Part shown: one piece after another, positions 1 to 7,035 of the stretch
Numbering within the stretch: position 1 is the stretch's first letter
How the letters are laid out: every line of letters begins with the position of its first letter
From: RGIG4097 sp964367645
GTDB lineage: Bacteria > Bacillota > Clostridia > Christensenellales > CAG-917
Assembly (NCBI GenBank): GCA_964367645.1
Contig: CAYIYN010000038.1
Coordinates: forward strand, 1 to 12,986
Reading direction: 5' to 3'
Length of the DNA stretch: 12,986 nt
The notes under the pieces: generated by a model
What the model was told of the DNA's origin: nothing
What the model saw: only the letters and a program-made list of their open reading frames with translations
Database searches by the model: none
Made by a program: the position numbers and the translations under genes

Positions 1-223
1 ATTTTATTATTTACAAATAACACGATAGGTGTATTTTATTTCATTCTTCCCTCATGATTTCATAAGTGAAAATATTATTTTCCGGTAACGAAAAAACTCA
101 TATAAAAAATATCGATTCAGTGCTTTACTACAAATTAGATAAAAAATCTTATGAAACCGGACAAATTAATTATTTATGGCCTTAATTATTCATTACTGTT
201 CAAAATGTGAACAACTTAATAAC
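1..223. other. AT-rich stretch with no recognised gene
   Basis: No ORF of convincing length or composition and no RNA gene is visible here. The stretch lies beyond the terminator of the tRNA-Lys transcript. It could be the intergenic end of a neighbour outside the window, but nothing inside it shows that. Confidence 0.5.
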
Positions 224-251
224 AAAAAATGCCACTAAACAGTGGCATTTT
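224..251 (-). terminator. Intrinsic terminator after tRNA-Lys
   Basis: An 11-bp perfect stem (226-236 with 241-251) with a 4-base loop is followed, on the minus strand, by a run of T residues. It begins two bases past the encoded CCA end of the tRNA. Because the outer stem is A/T, it could also work in the other direction, but no plus-strand gene leads into it. Confidence 0.8.
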
Positions 252-252
252 G

Positions 253-328
253 TGGTGCGCCTTCAGGGATTCGAACCCGGGACCCACTGATTAAGAGTCA
301 GTTGCTCTACCAGCTGAGCTAAAGGCGC
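253..328 (-). tRNA. tRNA-Lys (anticodon CTT)
   Basis: This 76-nt tRNA includes an encoded CCA (253-255). The acceptor stem is GCGCCTT paired with AAGGCGC, with discriminator A. The D arm, the T arm (GGTTCGAATCC) and a 7-base anticodon loop CTCTTAA are all present, giving anticodon CTT for the AAG codon. No clear promoter of its own is visible, so it may be read through from tRNA-Gly, 205 bases upstream. Confidence 0.95.
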
Positions 329-348
329 GTTCTGGTTATCAAAAATAA

Positions 349-527
349 TTGCCCTATCGGGTGTTCGCAGTTGACGGTGTGGCCGCAGCCCTTTTGTCGT
401 TTTCAGATTATCTGCTGTTTTCCGCTCGGTGCTTTTATGCGCTTTTTGCGTTGCGGCGACTTCGCTTGCGCTCCGTACGAACCCTGCGGGTCCTCATCCC
501 GTCTTGTGGGATTGTTGCCCTGTCGGG
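349..527. repeat. tRNA spacer flanked by a 13-base near-identical direct repeat
   Basis: The 13-mer TTGCCCTRTCGGG occurs at 349-361 and 515-527 with one difference (A or G), at the two ends of the spacer between the tRNA genes. The enclosed ~150 bases hold short self-complementary GC-rich runs but no credible coding sequence: the ORFs there run into the tRNAs or lack start signals. It could be an inserted element or a duplicated processing signal; the sequence does not decide. Confidence 0.45.
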
Positions 528-533
528 AATTTG

Positions 534-608
534 TGGAGCGGGAGACGGGATTCGGACCCGCGACTTTCACCTTGGCAAGGTGACACTCTACCACTGAGTC
601 ACTCCCGC
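534..608 (-). tRNA. tRNA-Gly (anticodon GCC)
   Basis: This 75-nt tRNA includes an encoded CCA (534-536). The acceptor stem is GCGGGAG paired with CTCCCGC, with discriminator T. The anticodon stem TCACC/GGTGA closes loop TTGCCAA, giving anticodon GCC. The T arm reads GGGTCCGAATCCC. A consensus-like promoter lies just upstream, ending 17 bases before the tRNA 5' end. Confidence 0.95.
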
Positions 609-625
609 ACAATCTATGCTTTAAT

Positions 626-654
626 AATATACCAAACGAACTTCGTTTTGGCAA
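626..654 (-). promoter_or_regulatory. Sigma-A promoter for tRNA-Gly
   Basis: On the minus strand the boxes read TTGCCA (649-654), a 17-base spacer, then TATATT (626-631). The predicted start near 619 leaves a leader of roughly 10 bases before the mature tRNA. The spacer is itself an inverted repeat (632-651), so the same DNA could also form a weak hairpin at the end of the ispA transcript. Confidence 0.7.
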
Positions 655-665
655 CCGTTTTTTTA

Positions 666-1466
666 TCAGTATGTACGGTTTTGCAATTTGAACACAAAAT
701 CGATAAGTTGCTTGGGATTTGGCAATTTGCTTGCCGCGTTTACCGCCTCTTTTACCAGATCGTTTATTCTGCTTTGGGCGGCATTTGCACTCTCAAAAGT
801 CAAAATTGACGTTTCGTTTTTATCGCTGTCCAACAGGTCGTCGGTCAGTTGAAATATTAGTCCCGCCGCTTCGGCATAATTTGAAACCGCATTGATTTGA
901 GCGTCACTTGCTCCGGCATATGTTACACCGGATACGAAAGCGGATTTTATGAGTGCGGCTGTTTTCAGCGAACACATTTTAAGATACGCATCCAAATCCT
1001 GTGCGACGGCGATATCGTATGCCTGTCCGTCCGCCATATCGCTCGCCGCTTGCGCTATTATCGCCGCAGCCTTTAGGTATCGCTCTCCGTATATTTTAAC
1101 ACCTTTTATCAATTCCAGCATTGCGCGCGTTAACAGTTGGTCGCCGCATAACACTCCCACTGCTTCGCCATATCTTTTGTGCGTTGAAAGTTTTCCTCTG
1201 CGGTAATCGTCGTTGTCCATAGAGGGCAAATCGTCATGTACGAGAGAATAACTGTGGATAAGTTCCACCGCGGCGGCAAGCGAAATCAATCCGTCCGCAT
1301 CGCAGTCGCCTATGGAATCCGCGCCAAAAAATACGGCTTTGAGGCGTACCCGCTTTCCGCCGTCAAGCGCGGCGTAGCGCATGGCCTCTGATAAGACCGC
1401 ATTTTTTGATTGCAGAAGACTGCCTAGATATTCTTCAAACTTTTCAAAATATTTTTGGTTTGTCAT
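666..1466 (-). CDS. ispA: Farnesyl (geranyl) diphosphate synthase
   Basis: This is a 266-residue trans-isoprenyl diphosphate synthase of the IspA type, which condenses isopentenyl diphosphate with allylic diphosphates in the cytoplasm to feed polyprenol and quinone synthesis. Visible motifs are GGKRVR (36-41), the first Asp-rich motif DDLPSMD (78-84) followed by NDDYRRG, and the second motif TDDLLD (208-213). The family usually has near 290-300 residues. Here the loop after the second Asp-rich motif, which normally carries GK..G.D before K-(S/T)-Y, is missing about 17 residues. The ATG shares one base with the xseB stop (TGATG), so translation is probably coupled. It is the last gene of the asp23-nusB-xseA-xseB-ispA run. 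Family assignment is firm; chain length of the product is inferred. Confidence 0.92.
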   Translation of the reverse strand: MTNQKYFEKFEEYLGSLLQSKNAVLSEAMRYAALDGGKRVRLKAVFFGADSIGDCDADGLISLAAAVELIHSYSLVHDDLPSMDNDDYRRGKLSTHKRYGEAVGVLCGDQLLTRAMLELIKGVKIYGERYLKAAAIIAQAASDMADGQAYDIAVAQDLDAYLKMCSLKTAALIKSAFVSGVTYAGASDAQINAVSNYAEAAGLIFQLTDDLLDSDKNETSILTFESANAAQSRINDLVKEAVNAASKLPNPKQLIDFVFKLQNRTY

Positions 1467-1690
1467 CAGTCGATTTTAAATTCATTTGTGAGGTTGTTGA
1501 GATCGTCCACAAGTTCTGCAAGTTTGCCCTTTTCCTTGCTCAGCCCCGTAAGACAAGTTTTTGACAAATCAATTCCCTCTTCAAAAGTCTTGGTCGCTTC
1601 ATCCAAAGGAACGTCGTTTTCAAGTTTTTTGACAAGGGCTTCCAGTTCGGCAAGAGCCTGCTCGAATTTTTTCATTTCTTTGTTTTCCAT
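1466..1690 (-). CDS. xseB: Exodeoxyribonuclease VII small subunit
   Basis: This 74-residue acidic, helical protein matches XseB, which binds several-to-one to XseA and is needed for degradation of single-stranded DNA to oligonucleotides. The diagnostic run is FEQALAELEALVKKLEND, followed by L-EA---FEEG. The ATG at 1690 is chosen because a strong AGGAGG lies seven bases before it on the minus strand; a second ATG five codons in, overlapping the xseA stop as ATGA, has no such site. The gene overlaps the end of xseA by 19 bases and touches ispA at its stop. Size is normal for the family. Confidence 0.95.
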   Translation of the reverse strand: MENKEMKKFEQALAELEALVKKLENDVPLDEATKTFEEGIDLSKTCLTGLSKEKGKLAELVDDLNNLTNEFKID

Positions 1691-2913
1691 TTTATGTCCT
1701 CCTGTTCGGGAATAATACGGGTGACTTCGGCTTCAAACGCTCCGTCGCCTCCAACTGCTTTTATCTTTTCGCCGATATTAAGCTTTTTGACGGAAGTCAC
1801 CGCCCCGTTCTCGGTTTCGAGTTTGAAATATCCGCGCTTGAGCGTTTTCAGCGGACTCAAATTATCAAGTGCCGACATAGCGCGCTCGAGCCTATGCTCT
1901 GATGTGCTCATCTTTTGTGCACAAATTGTATTGAGCCTGTTCAGCCTATCAAAAACAGTATTTGTGCGTTTGGTATAAAAAGTTTTTGCCGCATAACTTA
2001 ACCCTTTGACTGCCGCAACAACTCGACGCGTTTTTCTATCTACGGTATTTTGAACCGCATTGGCCATTCTTGCCGACAAATCCAAAACGTGCTTTGCCAT
2101 TCCGTAATAGTCGTAGGCTACCAGTTCTCCTGCCGCAGTCGGCGTCGCTGCACGGGCATCGGCGACGAAATCAGCCAAAGAAAAATCAGTTTCGTGACCT
2201 ATGGCGGAAATTATCGGAGTGTTCAAGTTGTAAATCGCCCTAACCAACTCTTCGTCATAAAAAGGCGCAAGGTCCTCAAGCGAACCGCCTCCGCGTGCCA
2301 AAACTATGACATCGTAATTTAGCGGGTCCACTCTTTTTAAAACGGAGCAAATTTCCTTTGCTGCGCCGTCACCTTGGACGCGTACGTCGCGCACCACTAT
2401 GTCGATGACGGGATTTTTGCGTCTGATTGTCGTCACAATATCACGGATAACCGCGCCGGTTTTTGAAGTGACCACAAGTACGTTTCTTGGGAACTGCGGT
2501 ATTGCTTTCTTGTGTGCTTCGTCAAACAAGCCTTCCTCAGTCAACTTTGCTCTCATTCTTTCAAACTGCAAAAAGAGCAAACCCTGACCGACAGGAGTGA
2601 TTGACGATACTTTGAAAGTCAACCTGCCGCCTTTAATATAATAATCAACACTGCCGCGCAATATTACGCTTTCACCATCCGCAGGAATATAATCCCGACG
2701 CGCGTCGAACCTAACGCACGACAGTTGTGAATATTGGTCTTTGATTGTGAAATAGGCATGAGCCCCGCTAAGTTTAAAACCGGATACCTCTCCGAATATG
2801 TCAATGTGTGAGAAAAAGGAATTATCGGTAAAAACGCTCGAAATTCTGGCGCTTAATTCACTCACGGAAATGGCGTTTAGCACAATCTGGGTTTTATCGT
2901 TCAATTCCGACAC
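1672..2913 (-). CDS. xseA: Exodeoxyribonuclease VII large subunit
   Basis: This 413-residue protein is the catalytic subunit of ExoVII. An N-terminal OB-fold DNA-binding domain (about 15-110, with GEVSGFK and AYFTIKD) precedes the nuclease core. Core motifs are VVTSKTGAVIRDI (148-160), ARGGGSLEDL (206-215) and the hallmark AIGHETDFSLADFVADARAATPTAAGE region (237-263). The C-terminal part is helical and binds the small subunit. Length is slightly below the ~450 of E. coli XseA, with no motif missing. The start is GTG, preceded by AAGGAAG at a suitable distance. A 146-base gap separates it from nusB, the only sizeable gap within this housekeeping run, so it may have its own promoter there, but I see only weak candidates. 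Confidence 0.96.
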   Translation of the reverse strand: MSELNDKTQIVLNAISVSELSARISSVFTDNSFFSHIDIFGEVSGFKLSGAHAYFTIKDQYSQLSCVRFDARRDYIPADGESVILRGSVDYYIKGGRLTFKVSSITPVGQGLLFLQFERMRAKLTEEGLFDEAHKKAIPQFPRNVLVVTSKTGAVIRDIVTTIRRKNPVIDIVVRDVRVQGDGAAKEICSVLKRVDPLNYDVIVLARGGGSLEDLAPFYDEELVRAIYNLNTPIISAIGHETDFSLADFVADARAATPTAAGELVAYDYYGMAKHVLDLSARMANAVQNTVDRKTRRVVAAVKGLSYAAKTFYTKRTNTVFDRLNRLNTICAQKMSTSEHRLERAMSALDNLSPLKTLKRGYFKLETENGAVTSVKKLNIGEKIKAVGGDGAFEAEVTRIIPEQEDIKWKTKK

Positions 2914-2959
2914 TTTATCTTCCTTTTATGCAACTAACATCGTTTTTTTGCGCTTTTTT

Positions 2960-2980
2960 GGCATGTTTTAATGCCTTTTT
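2960..2980 (+). terminator. Short hairpin with T run, plus-strand orientation
   Basis: GGCAT, a 6-base loop, ATGCC and then TTTTT form a terminator-like structure read on the plus strand, in the gap between nusB and xseA. All genes here are on the minus strand, where the stem is followed by A rather than T, so it would not stop the operon. It could limit antisense transcription, or be chance. Confidence 0.3.
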
Positions 2981-3059
2981 AAACAAAAATCCCAACGTTT
3001 CTGACAAAATCGCACTTCATTTACAAATAAATCTTTCGTGCATCTTAAAAACATCGGGT

Positions 3060-3452
3060 TCAATTTGATTTAATCAGTTTTGCGAGTACGCCGTTCACAA
3101 ATCCTCCGGATTTTTCCGTGCCGTAACGCTTTGCCAGTTCTACCGCTTCGTTGATTACCACTTTGTTTGGAGTTTCGTCAACTTTCAGCTCGTATGCGGC
3201 AAGCAAGAGTATTACCATATCCGGACGGTACAATCTTGAAATATCATATCTTTCCAGTTTATCGGAAATCGTCTGTTTGAGTTCTTCACTGTTATTGATA
3301 ACTCCGTAATAAGTATCGCGGACATAAGTTTTGTCTTCGTCGGTCAAATCGTCTGCAAAAGACAGCAGTTCCAACGATTCTTCATTTGCAACTTGAAGGA
3401 AGGTATACTCAAACAAAAGTTTAAAAACAAATTCTCTTGCGACTCTTCTCAT
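3060..3452 (-). CDS. nusB: Transcription antitermination factor NusB
   Basis: This 130-residue all-helical protein matches NusB, which with NusE (S10) binds boxA RNA and promotes antitermination on rRNA operons. The N-terminus MRRVAREFVFKLLFEYTF is the usual RR--A-E--++-LF pattern, and the C-terminal signature VVINEAVELAKRYGTEKSGGFVNGVLAKL (about 97-126) is decisive. Length is normal. The ATG at 3452 lies two bases after the asp23 stop with no clear Shine-Dalgarno, which suggests translational coupling to asp23. The order asp23-nusB-xseA is common in Clostridia. Confidence 0.96.
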   Translation of the reverse strand: MRRVAREFVFKLLFEYTFLQVANEESLELLSFADDLTDEDKTYVRDTYYGVINNSEELKQTISDKLERYDISRLYRPDMVILLLAAYELKVDETPNKVVINEAVELAKRYGTEKSGGFVNGVLAKLIKSN

Positions 3453-3454
3453 AA

Positions 3455-3787
3455 TTATTGCGGCAAAATAACGCTCACTACTTGGACGTTAACTGTGTGT
3501 ACGCGGTATTTCGTCGTTTCTTCAACCTCGGCTTTTACTTTCTCTTGCACTTCTGCAACGGCAATGGGGACCTGATAGCCGGCGTGGATATTGACAAACA
3601 AGTCTATGGTTACTTTGTCGCCGGGGAGAAAATATACAGACACACCGCCGCCGCCGATAGCCTTTTTTGAGCCGTCGCCGGAGCGTAGAACTTCGATTCC
3701 CTTAATTTCGGACGCTGCATCCGAGGCAAGCGACATAATAACATCTGAAAAAACGGATAAATTTTTTGAATTCATTTCTTTTTGCAT
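3455..3787 (-). CDS. Asp23/Gls24 family envelope stress protein
   Basis: This small soluble protein has the Asp23/Gls24 (DUF322) pattern: SDVIMSLASDAASEIKGIEVL, then a glycine-rich GGGGVSVYF turn, IDLFVNIHAGYQVP, and a helix with VQEKVKAEVEETT ending in VHTVNVQVVSV. Relatives sit near the membrane and are linked to envelope homeostasis; the exact role here is unknown. An upstream in-frame GTG at 3805 is ruled out because it lies inside the promoter spacer. The ATG at 3787 coincides with the predicted transcription start, so the mRNA would be leaderless; an ATG at 3775 is the alternative with a 12-base leader and fits the family start slightly better. It overlaps no gene and leads nusB by two bases. 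Confidence 0.88.
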   Translation of the reverse strand: MQKEMNSKNLSVFSDVIMSLASDAASEIKGIEVLRSGDGSKKAIGGGGVSVYFLPGDKVTIDLFVNIHAGYQVPIAVAEVQEKVKAEVEETTKYRVHTVNVQVVSVILPQ

Positions 3788-3793
3788 AAGCGC

Positions 3794-3822
3794 ATTATAG
3801 CACACGCGGAAAAGTTTATCAA
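3794..3822 (-). promoter_or_regulatory. Sigma-A promoter for the asp23-nusB run
   Basis: The boxes read TTGATA (3817-3822), a 17-base spacer, and TATAAT (3794-3799), with TG one base before the -10 (an extended -10). This is nearly consensus. The predicted +1 at about 3787 falls on the first base of an ATG. It separates the vegetative genes from the sporulation operon upstream. Confidence 0.85.
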
Positions 3823-3915
3823 GCGCACAAACGGCAATATCCCAAGAATTGGTTTGTAACGTGAATAAAAATTTGGGAAATTGAAAAATGAGAACGATAT
3901 ATTAGGGACGGCATT

Positions 3916-3942
3916 CACACGGCGGCAATTCACCGCCGTGTG
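3916..3942 (-). terminator. Strong stem-loop after spoIIIAH
   Basis: A perfect 10-bp GC-rich stem (3916-3925 with 3933-3942) with a 7-base loop lies 23 bases past the spoIIIAH stop. No U run follows directly on the minus strand, so it is not a classic intrinsic terminator. It may mark or protect the 3' end of the spoIIIA transcript before the asp23 promoter. Confidence 0.5.
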
Positions 3943-3965
3943 TAATCCCACACCAAAGACATTGA

Positions 3966-4457
3966 CTAGTTATAAGGAATAATCTTTACCGCTGTCGCCA
4001 AATATTCGGTTTCCGACTGAATAATACTCAAAATCTGAGTTGCCTGCTCGGCAGTCATCTCGGTCGTTCCGACAACTACGTTCACTCCCTCATCGCCTAG
4101 GGTGACAATAACATCTTCAAATCCTTTGGCTTTGATGAGCGCTTCGACTTGCAGTTCTTTTTCCATCTTTCCAACCAACTCCAACTTTTTGGCTTCGGCG
4201 GCTTGCTTTGCCTCGGCGGATGAGTTTTCGGACGCTATGATGGCATCAAGATAAAGATATTCCGATTCTCTTGTCGTTTCTCTGTCGCTGCGGTATGCGG
4301 CAAAGAAGGTTTCGGTTACAGTTTCGTTTGCGTTGGCTTGTTCGTTTGACAAATTCAATTTGTCATTAAGTGCCCAGTTGAGCACGCCCGTAGCAACGAG
4401 AAGCACCACCATCACCGATAAAACGATTGCTTTTTTGGTTCTCGATTTAATTTTCAT
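3966..4457 (-). CDS. spoIIIAH: Stage III sporulation protein AH
   Basis: This 163-residue protein has a basic N-terminus, one membrane segment (about 10-29), a polar linker and a C-terminal ring-building domain (about 66-163) of the YscJ/FliF/EscJ type. Typical features are the charged helix SEAKQAAEAKKLEL, then GFEDVIVTLGDEGVNVVV and a final TEYLATAVKIIP strand. In Bacillus subtilis SpoIIIAH sits in the mother-cell membrane and binds SpoIIQ from the forespore across the engulfed space, forming the channel. It is shorter than the Bacillus protein (about 218). Start: AGGAGG four bases before the ATG. It is the last gene of the operon, 37 bases after AG. Confidence 0.93.
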   Translation of the reverse strand: MKIKSRTKKAIVLSVMVVLLVATGVLNWALNDKLNLSNEQANANETVTETFFAAYRSDRETTRESEYLYLDAIIASENSSAEAKQAAEAKKLELVGKMEKELQVEALIKAKGFEDVIVTLGDEGVNVVVGTTEMTAEQATQILSIIQSETEYLATAVKIIPYN

Positions 4458-4494
4458 AATTCCTCCTAGAATTTCTTTATTTTAGTGAGCGTGC

Positions 4495-4917
4495 TCACTT
4501 CATTGCATATACTTCGACAATGCTCTTGTCCACTCCCAAAACTGTGACAGCGGCATCGAGCAGTTTTAACATAACTTTTATATCGCGCGCACCTTCGGCT
4601 ATTACAAGCACACCCACGATTTCTTCGTCACGGCTGGTTATCATCGCCTGCACCTCGCCCGCGCCTTCAATTCCGCTCAAAATGGAAGCCAGCCTTTCTT
4701 CTTCCTCATCCATTGTCGTTTCAGTCTTTGAAACACTTACGGTTTCCTTTTTTTCCTTCTTACTTTCGCTTACGCTAGAATATATGAGCAATGCGACTGC
4801 GATTATGATTACTGCCGCTATTAGTTGGATATTTTTGATTTTTCTAAGCCGCACGATATAAGGGTGCGATTTGATTTTTTGCACCACTCCTTCTTTGCGG
4901 TTGTCAATTATTTCCAT
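4495..4917 (-). CDS. spoIIIAG: Stage III sporulation protein AG (short form)
   Basis: This 140-residue protein has one membrane segment (about 31-47), a charged linker, and a ring-building domain (about 72-140): EEEERLASILSGIEGAGEVQAMI, then IVGVLVIAEGARDIKVMLKLLDAAVTVLGV and VEVYAMK. In Bacillus subtilis AG forms a large ring in the feeding-tube channel. The Bacillus protein is about 229 residues, and the difference falls largely between the first strand (VQAMI) and the IVGVLVIAEGA strand, where only about six residues (94-99) remain instead of the long insertion that makes the beta-triangle. The ATG overlaps the end of AF by 14 bases, with GGGGAGG nine bases upstream. Family assignment is firm from the core motif and position. 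Confidence 0.92.
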   Translation of the reverse strand: MEIIDNRKEGVVQKIKSHPYIVRLRKIKNIQLIAAVIIIAVALLIYSSVSESKKEKKETVSVSKTETTMDEEEERLASILSGIEGAGEVQAMITSRDEEIVGVLVIAEGARDIKVMLKLLDAAVTVLGVDKSIVEVYAMK

Positions 4918-5395
4918 CTTGTGTCGCCTCCCCTACTCTAATCGTGATATCTTTTGTTGAAACACCCGTGCTTGCCGACACCAAATTGCTCACCTTCAAA
5001 ATATGTTTATTCAATTCTTCGCCTTCAAGAACGGAAACGGAAAGAATTATTTCAATTTTTTCTATTTCTCTCACGGTTCCCTTTTTTACGTAGATTTTTA
5101 CGTCAGCCGTATATCCGTTTAACAAAAGCAAATTTTCGATGTTTTCCTCCGTTGTAACAGCGTATGCGTCCGACGTTTTATCAAGAAAAGTTTGGTCAAT
5201 AGAATAGGTTTTATCATCAAAGTTGAAATCGAAAGCAGATTCACCCATACCCGTCAGAGGCGATACGATTACAAATATTACGAGGAGCGAAAACGCGCCG
5301 CGTACGTATTTCGTGGTTTGCCCTTTGGGCATCACAATTTGGAGCAGAATTCCTAAGGTTACTACACCCACTATCGATAAAAGCCATGCAGACAT
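4904..5395 (-). CDS. spoIIIAF: Stage III sporulation protein AF
   Basis: This 163-residue protein has two N-terminal membrane segments (about 4-22 and 32-47) around the family signature MPKGQTTKYVRGAFSLLVI, then a soluble domain with a ring-building-like pattern (about 85-155, with VKIYVKKG, IEIILSV and DITIRV strands). It is a mother-cell membrane component of the SpoIIIA-SpoIIQ channel. It is shorter than Bacillus SpoIIIAF (about 206). The start is well supported: TAGGAGG lies before the ATG, and its TAG is the stop of spoIIIAE. It overlaps spoIIIAG at the other end. Confidence 0.93.
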   Translation of the reverse strand: MSAWLLSIVGVVTLGILLQIVMPKGQTTKYVRGAFSLLVIFVIVSPLTGMGESAFDFNFDDKTYSIDQTFLDKTSDAYAVTTEENIENLLLLNGYTADVKIYVKKGTVREIEKIEIILSVSVLEGEELNKHILKVSNLVSASTGVSTKDITIRVGEATQDGNN

Positions 5396-5404
5396 ATTCG
5401 CCTC

Positions 5405-6649
5405 CTATAGGGCGGGATTGTAGGTTCCGATTATGAGCATCAGCAGCACAAAAAACATAAAACCTACTCCGGCAAGCGCACTAACAAGCAAGTTTAGCGA
5501 GTCGGCAACCGAACTGAGCAGTCTGGAAACTCTCTCGTCGCCAATAGGTTCAACCAAAGCCGCAGTCAGTCTAAGACACAAAGCATAGGCTACAAGTTTC
5601 AACAGAGGGAACAGCACCACGGCAGCAAGTATCAGTGACGACGTGTAACCGAGAGCGTTTTTTACCAGTACCAGTGAAGCCGTCACCAAATCAAAACCGT
5701 CCGACAGATACCCGCCCAAGATCGGGACGTAACTTGACAGCGCAAATTTTGCGGCGTTGTAACTGAGTTTGTCCGCCACACCGCCGGAAATTCCTCCCGC
5801 TGTTAAGAACGAACAATACAAACCAAAAACTATCCCGATAAGCCAAGTTGCGCCTGAACGGAAAAGTTTTGGAAGTTTTGTGAGTTTAACTACGTCTGAC
5901 ATATTTCCGACAACCGAAAAAATTACGCAAGCGATAAAAGCCGGCATAATGATTTTTGTGACAATGGTCATTACTCCGCTTGTCAGTGCCGCCATCAGCG
6001 GCTGATAAGTTGCAACGCCCGTCGCGCCCCCGAGAGCAGACAGCGTGGTGAGCAGAAGCGGAAAAACCGCGTCGGAAAATCTTGACAAACCGTCCATTGT
6101 GTCAACCACTGTTTGAACTGCCGACGTAATTCCCGTTATAAGCACCACCACCACAACCGAGTAGCAAACCACGTGAACGACTTCGGTTGTCGAATTGTCC
6201 AAAAAATCTGAGGTCATGCCCGAAAGCATGCTCTTCAACAAACACACAACGAATATAGTAATCAGCGCAGGCAACAGCCCGATGAAATATTGCCCCAACG
6301 CTTTTAGCAACACTTCAAAAAAGGAATTAAAGAAATTCTTACTGCCGCCGTTGATTGCATCTAAGATAGCCCGCGATACGCTGGAAATTGAAAGTGCTTC
6401 ACGCTGAGTGTCGTCAAGGCTCTTTAAAAACCTCTCAAAAGCGTCCAAATCCAGATTATCCACCGCAGAAGCGGTTTTTGAATGCAAATCGTCGTAAATA
6501 TTTGTCTTTGAATCGTCGGCAAAGCATATGTTTTTTTCAAAAAATCCACTAAATAGTAGCATTGTAGCGGTTGTCAAAAAAGCCGCTAAACAGAAAAGGC
6601 ACTTTATAGCGCGTTTATTATACTTTATGCTCCTTTTATGTAACATCAT
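5405..6649 (-). CDS. spoIIIAE: Stage III sporulation protein AE
   Basis: This 414-residue polytopic membrane protein has an N-terminal signal-like segment (about 17-36, with a plausible cleavage after CFA at 42-44), a hydrophilic part (about 45-105), and roughly seven to eight membrane segments. Recognisable stretches are SRFSDAVFPLLLTTLSALGG, GNMSDVVKLTKLPKLFRSG and SYNAAKFALSSYVPILGGYLSDGFD, typical of the family. It is an essential mother-cell channel component whose function may be transport-like. Length is near the Bacillus protein (about 399). Its ATG overlaps the spoIIIAD stop (ATGA) and I see no Shine-Dalgarno, so expression likely depends on coupling to AD; a second ATG follows at once. 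Confidence 0.95.
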   Translation of the reverse strand: MMLHKRSIKYNKRAIKCLFCLAAFLTTATMLLFSGFFEKNICFADDSKTNIYDDLHSKTASAVDNLDLDAFERFLKSLDDTQREALSISSVSRAILDAINGGSKNFFNSFFEVLLKALGQYFIGLLPALITIFVVCLLKSMLSGMTSDFLDNSTTEVVHVVCYSVVVVVLITGITSAVQTVVDTMDGLSRFSDAVFPLLLTTLSALGGATGVATYQPLMAALTSGVMTIVTKIIMPAFIACVIFSVVGNMSDVVKLTKLPKLFRSGATWLIGIVFGLYCSFLTAGGISGGVADKLSYNAAKFALSSYVPILGGYLSDGFDLVTASLVLVKNALGYTSSLILAAVVLFPLLKLVAYALCLRLTAALVEPIGDERVSRLLSSVADSLNLLVSALAGVGFMFFVLLMLIIGTYNPAL

Positions 6650-7035
6650 ACAATTTTTAGGAGGTTTGCGACGATTTCTATGAGTTTTGCGACTATGGAA
6701 ATGCTCATAAAGAATATCGTCAACTTGCCGCCGAACTGCAATTTTGACGCAATAGATTCGCAGCCGGCGTCTGATGCAATCGAAGAAGAATACTCCGTCA
6801 GATACCCCACTCCGATAATTTTAAGCACAGCTCCAAATACTTCCTCATCCACTCCGCTCCGTTTGACGATAGAATCAAAAGTAAGAACAACGTCGCTCAG
6901 GTATCCAAGAAGAATAATCACCATCACCACTCCCGTCGCAAGAGTGGCAAACACGGCAAACTCTGGTTTTGCTGTGCGCAAGATCAACACAACCGTCACA
7001 CCGATAAGAGCGATGCCTATAAGTTTGAAAATCAT
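6646..7035 (-). CDS. spoIIIAD: Stage III sporulation protein AD
   Basis: This 129-residue membrane protein matches SpoIIIAD in size (about 133 in Bacillus) and pattern. It has two N-terminal hydrophobic segments (about 4-20 and 27-46), a central soluble helix region with VFGAVLKIIGVGYLTEYSSSIASDAG, and a C-terminal membrane segment (about 103-127). The family is part of the SpoIIIA complex in the mother-cell membrane; the residues in TEYSSSIASDAG are highly conserved. It overlaps AC by one base (TGATG) and AE by four, fixing both ends. Confidence 0.95.
   Translation of the reverse strand: MIFKLIGIALIGVTVVLILRTAKPEFAVFATLATGVVMVIILLGYLSDVVLTFDSIVKRSGVDEEVFGAVLKIIGVGYLTEYSSSIASDAGCESIASKLQFGGKLTIFFMSISIVAKLIEIVANLLKIV

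Noticed and set aside
1..328. Integrative element attached at tRNA-Lys
   Set aside because: No integrase and no second copy of the tRNA 3' end is visible in the window.
349..809. Overlapping plus- and minus-strand ORFs of 70-126 codons around the tRNAs
   Set aside because: They run through tRNA-Gly and into ispA, have no ribosome sites and no protein-like pattern.
2976..3020. Sigma-A promoter before xseA (TTGTCA, 18-base spacer, TTTAAA)
   Set aside because: Only a weak -10 match in an AT-rich gap; not better than chance by eye.
3788..3805. GTG at 3805 as the asp23 start
   Set aside because: It lies in the promoter spacer, upstream of the predicted transcription start, with no ribosome site.
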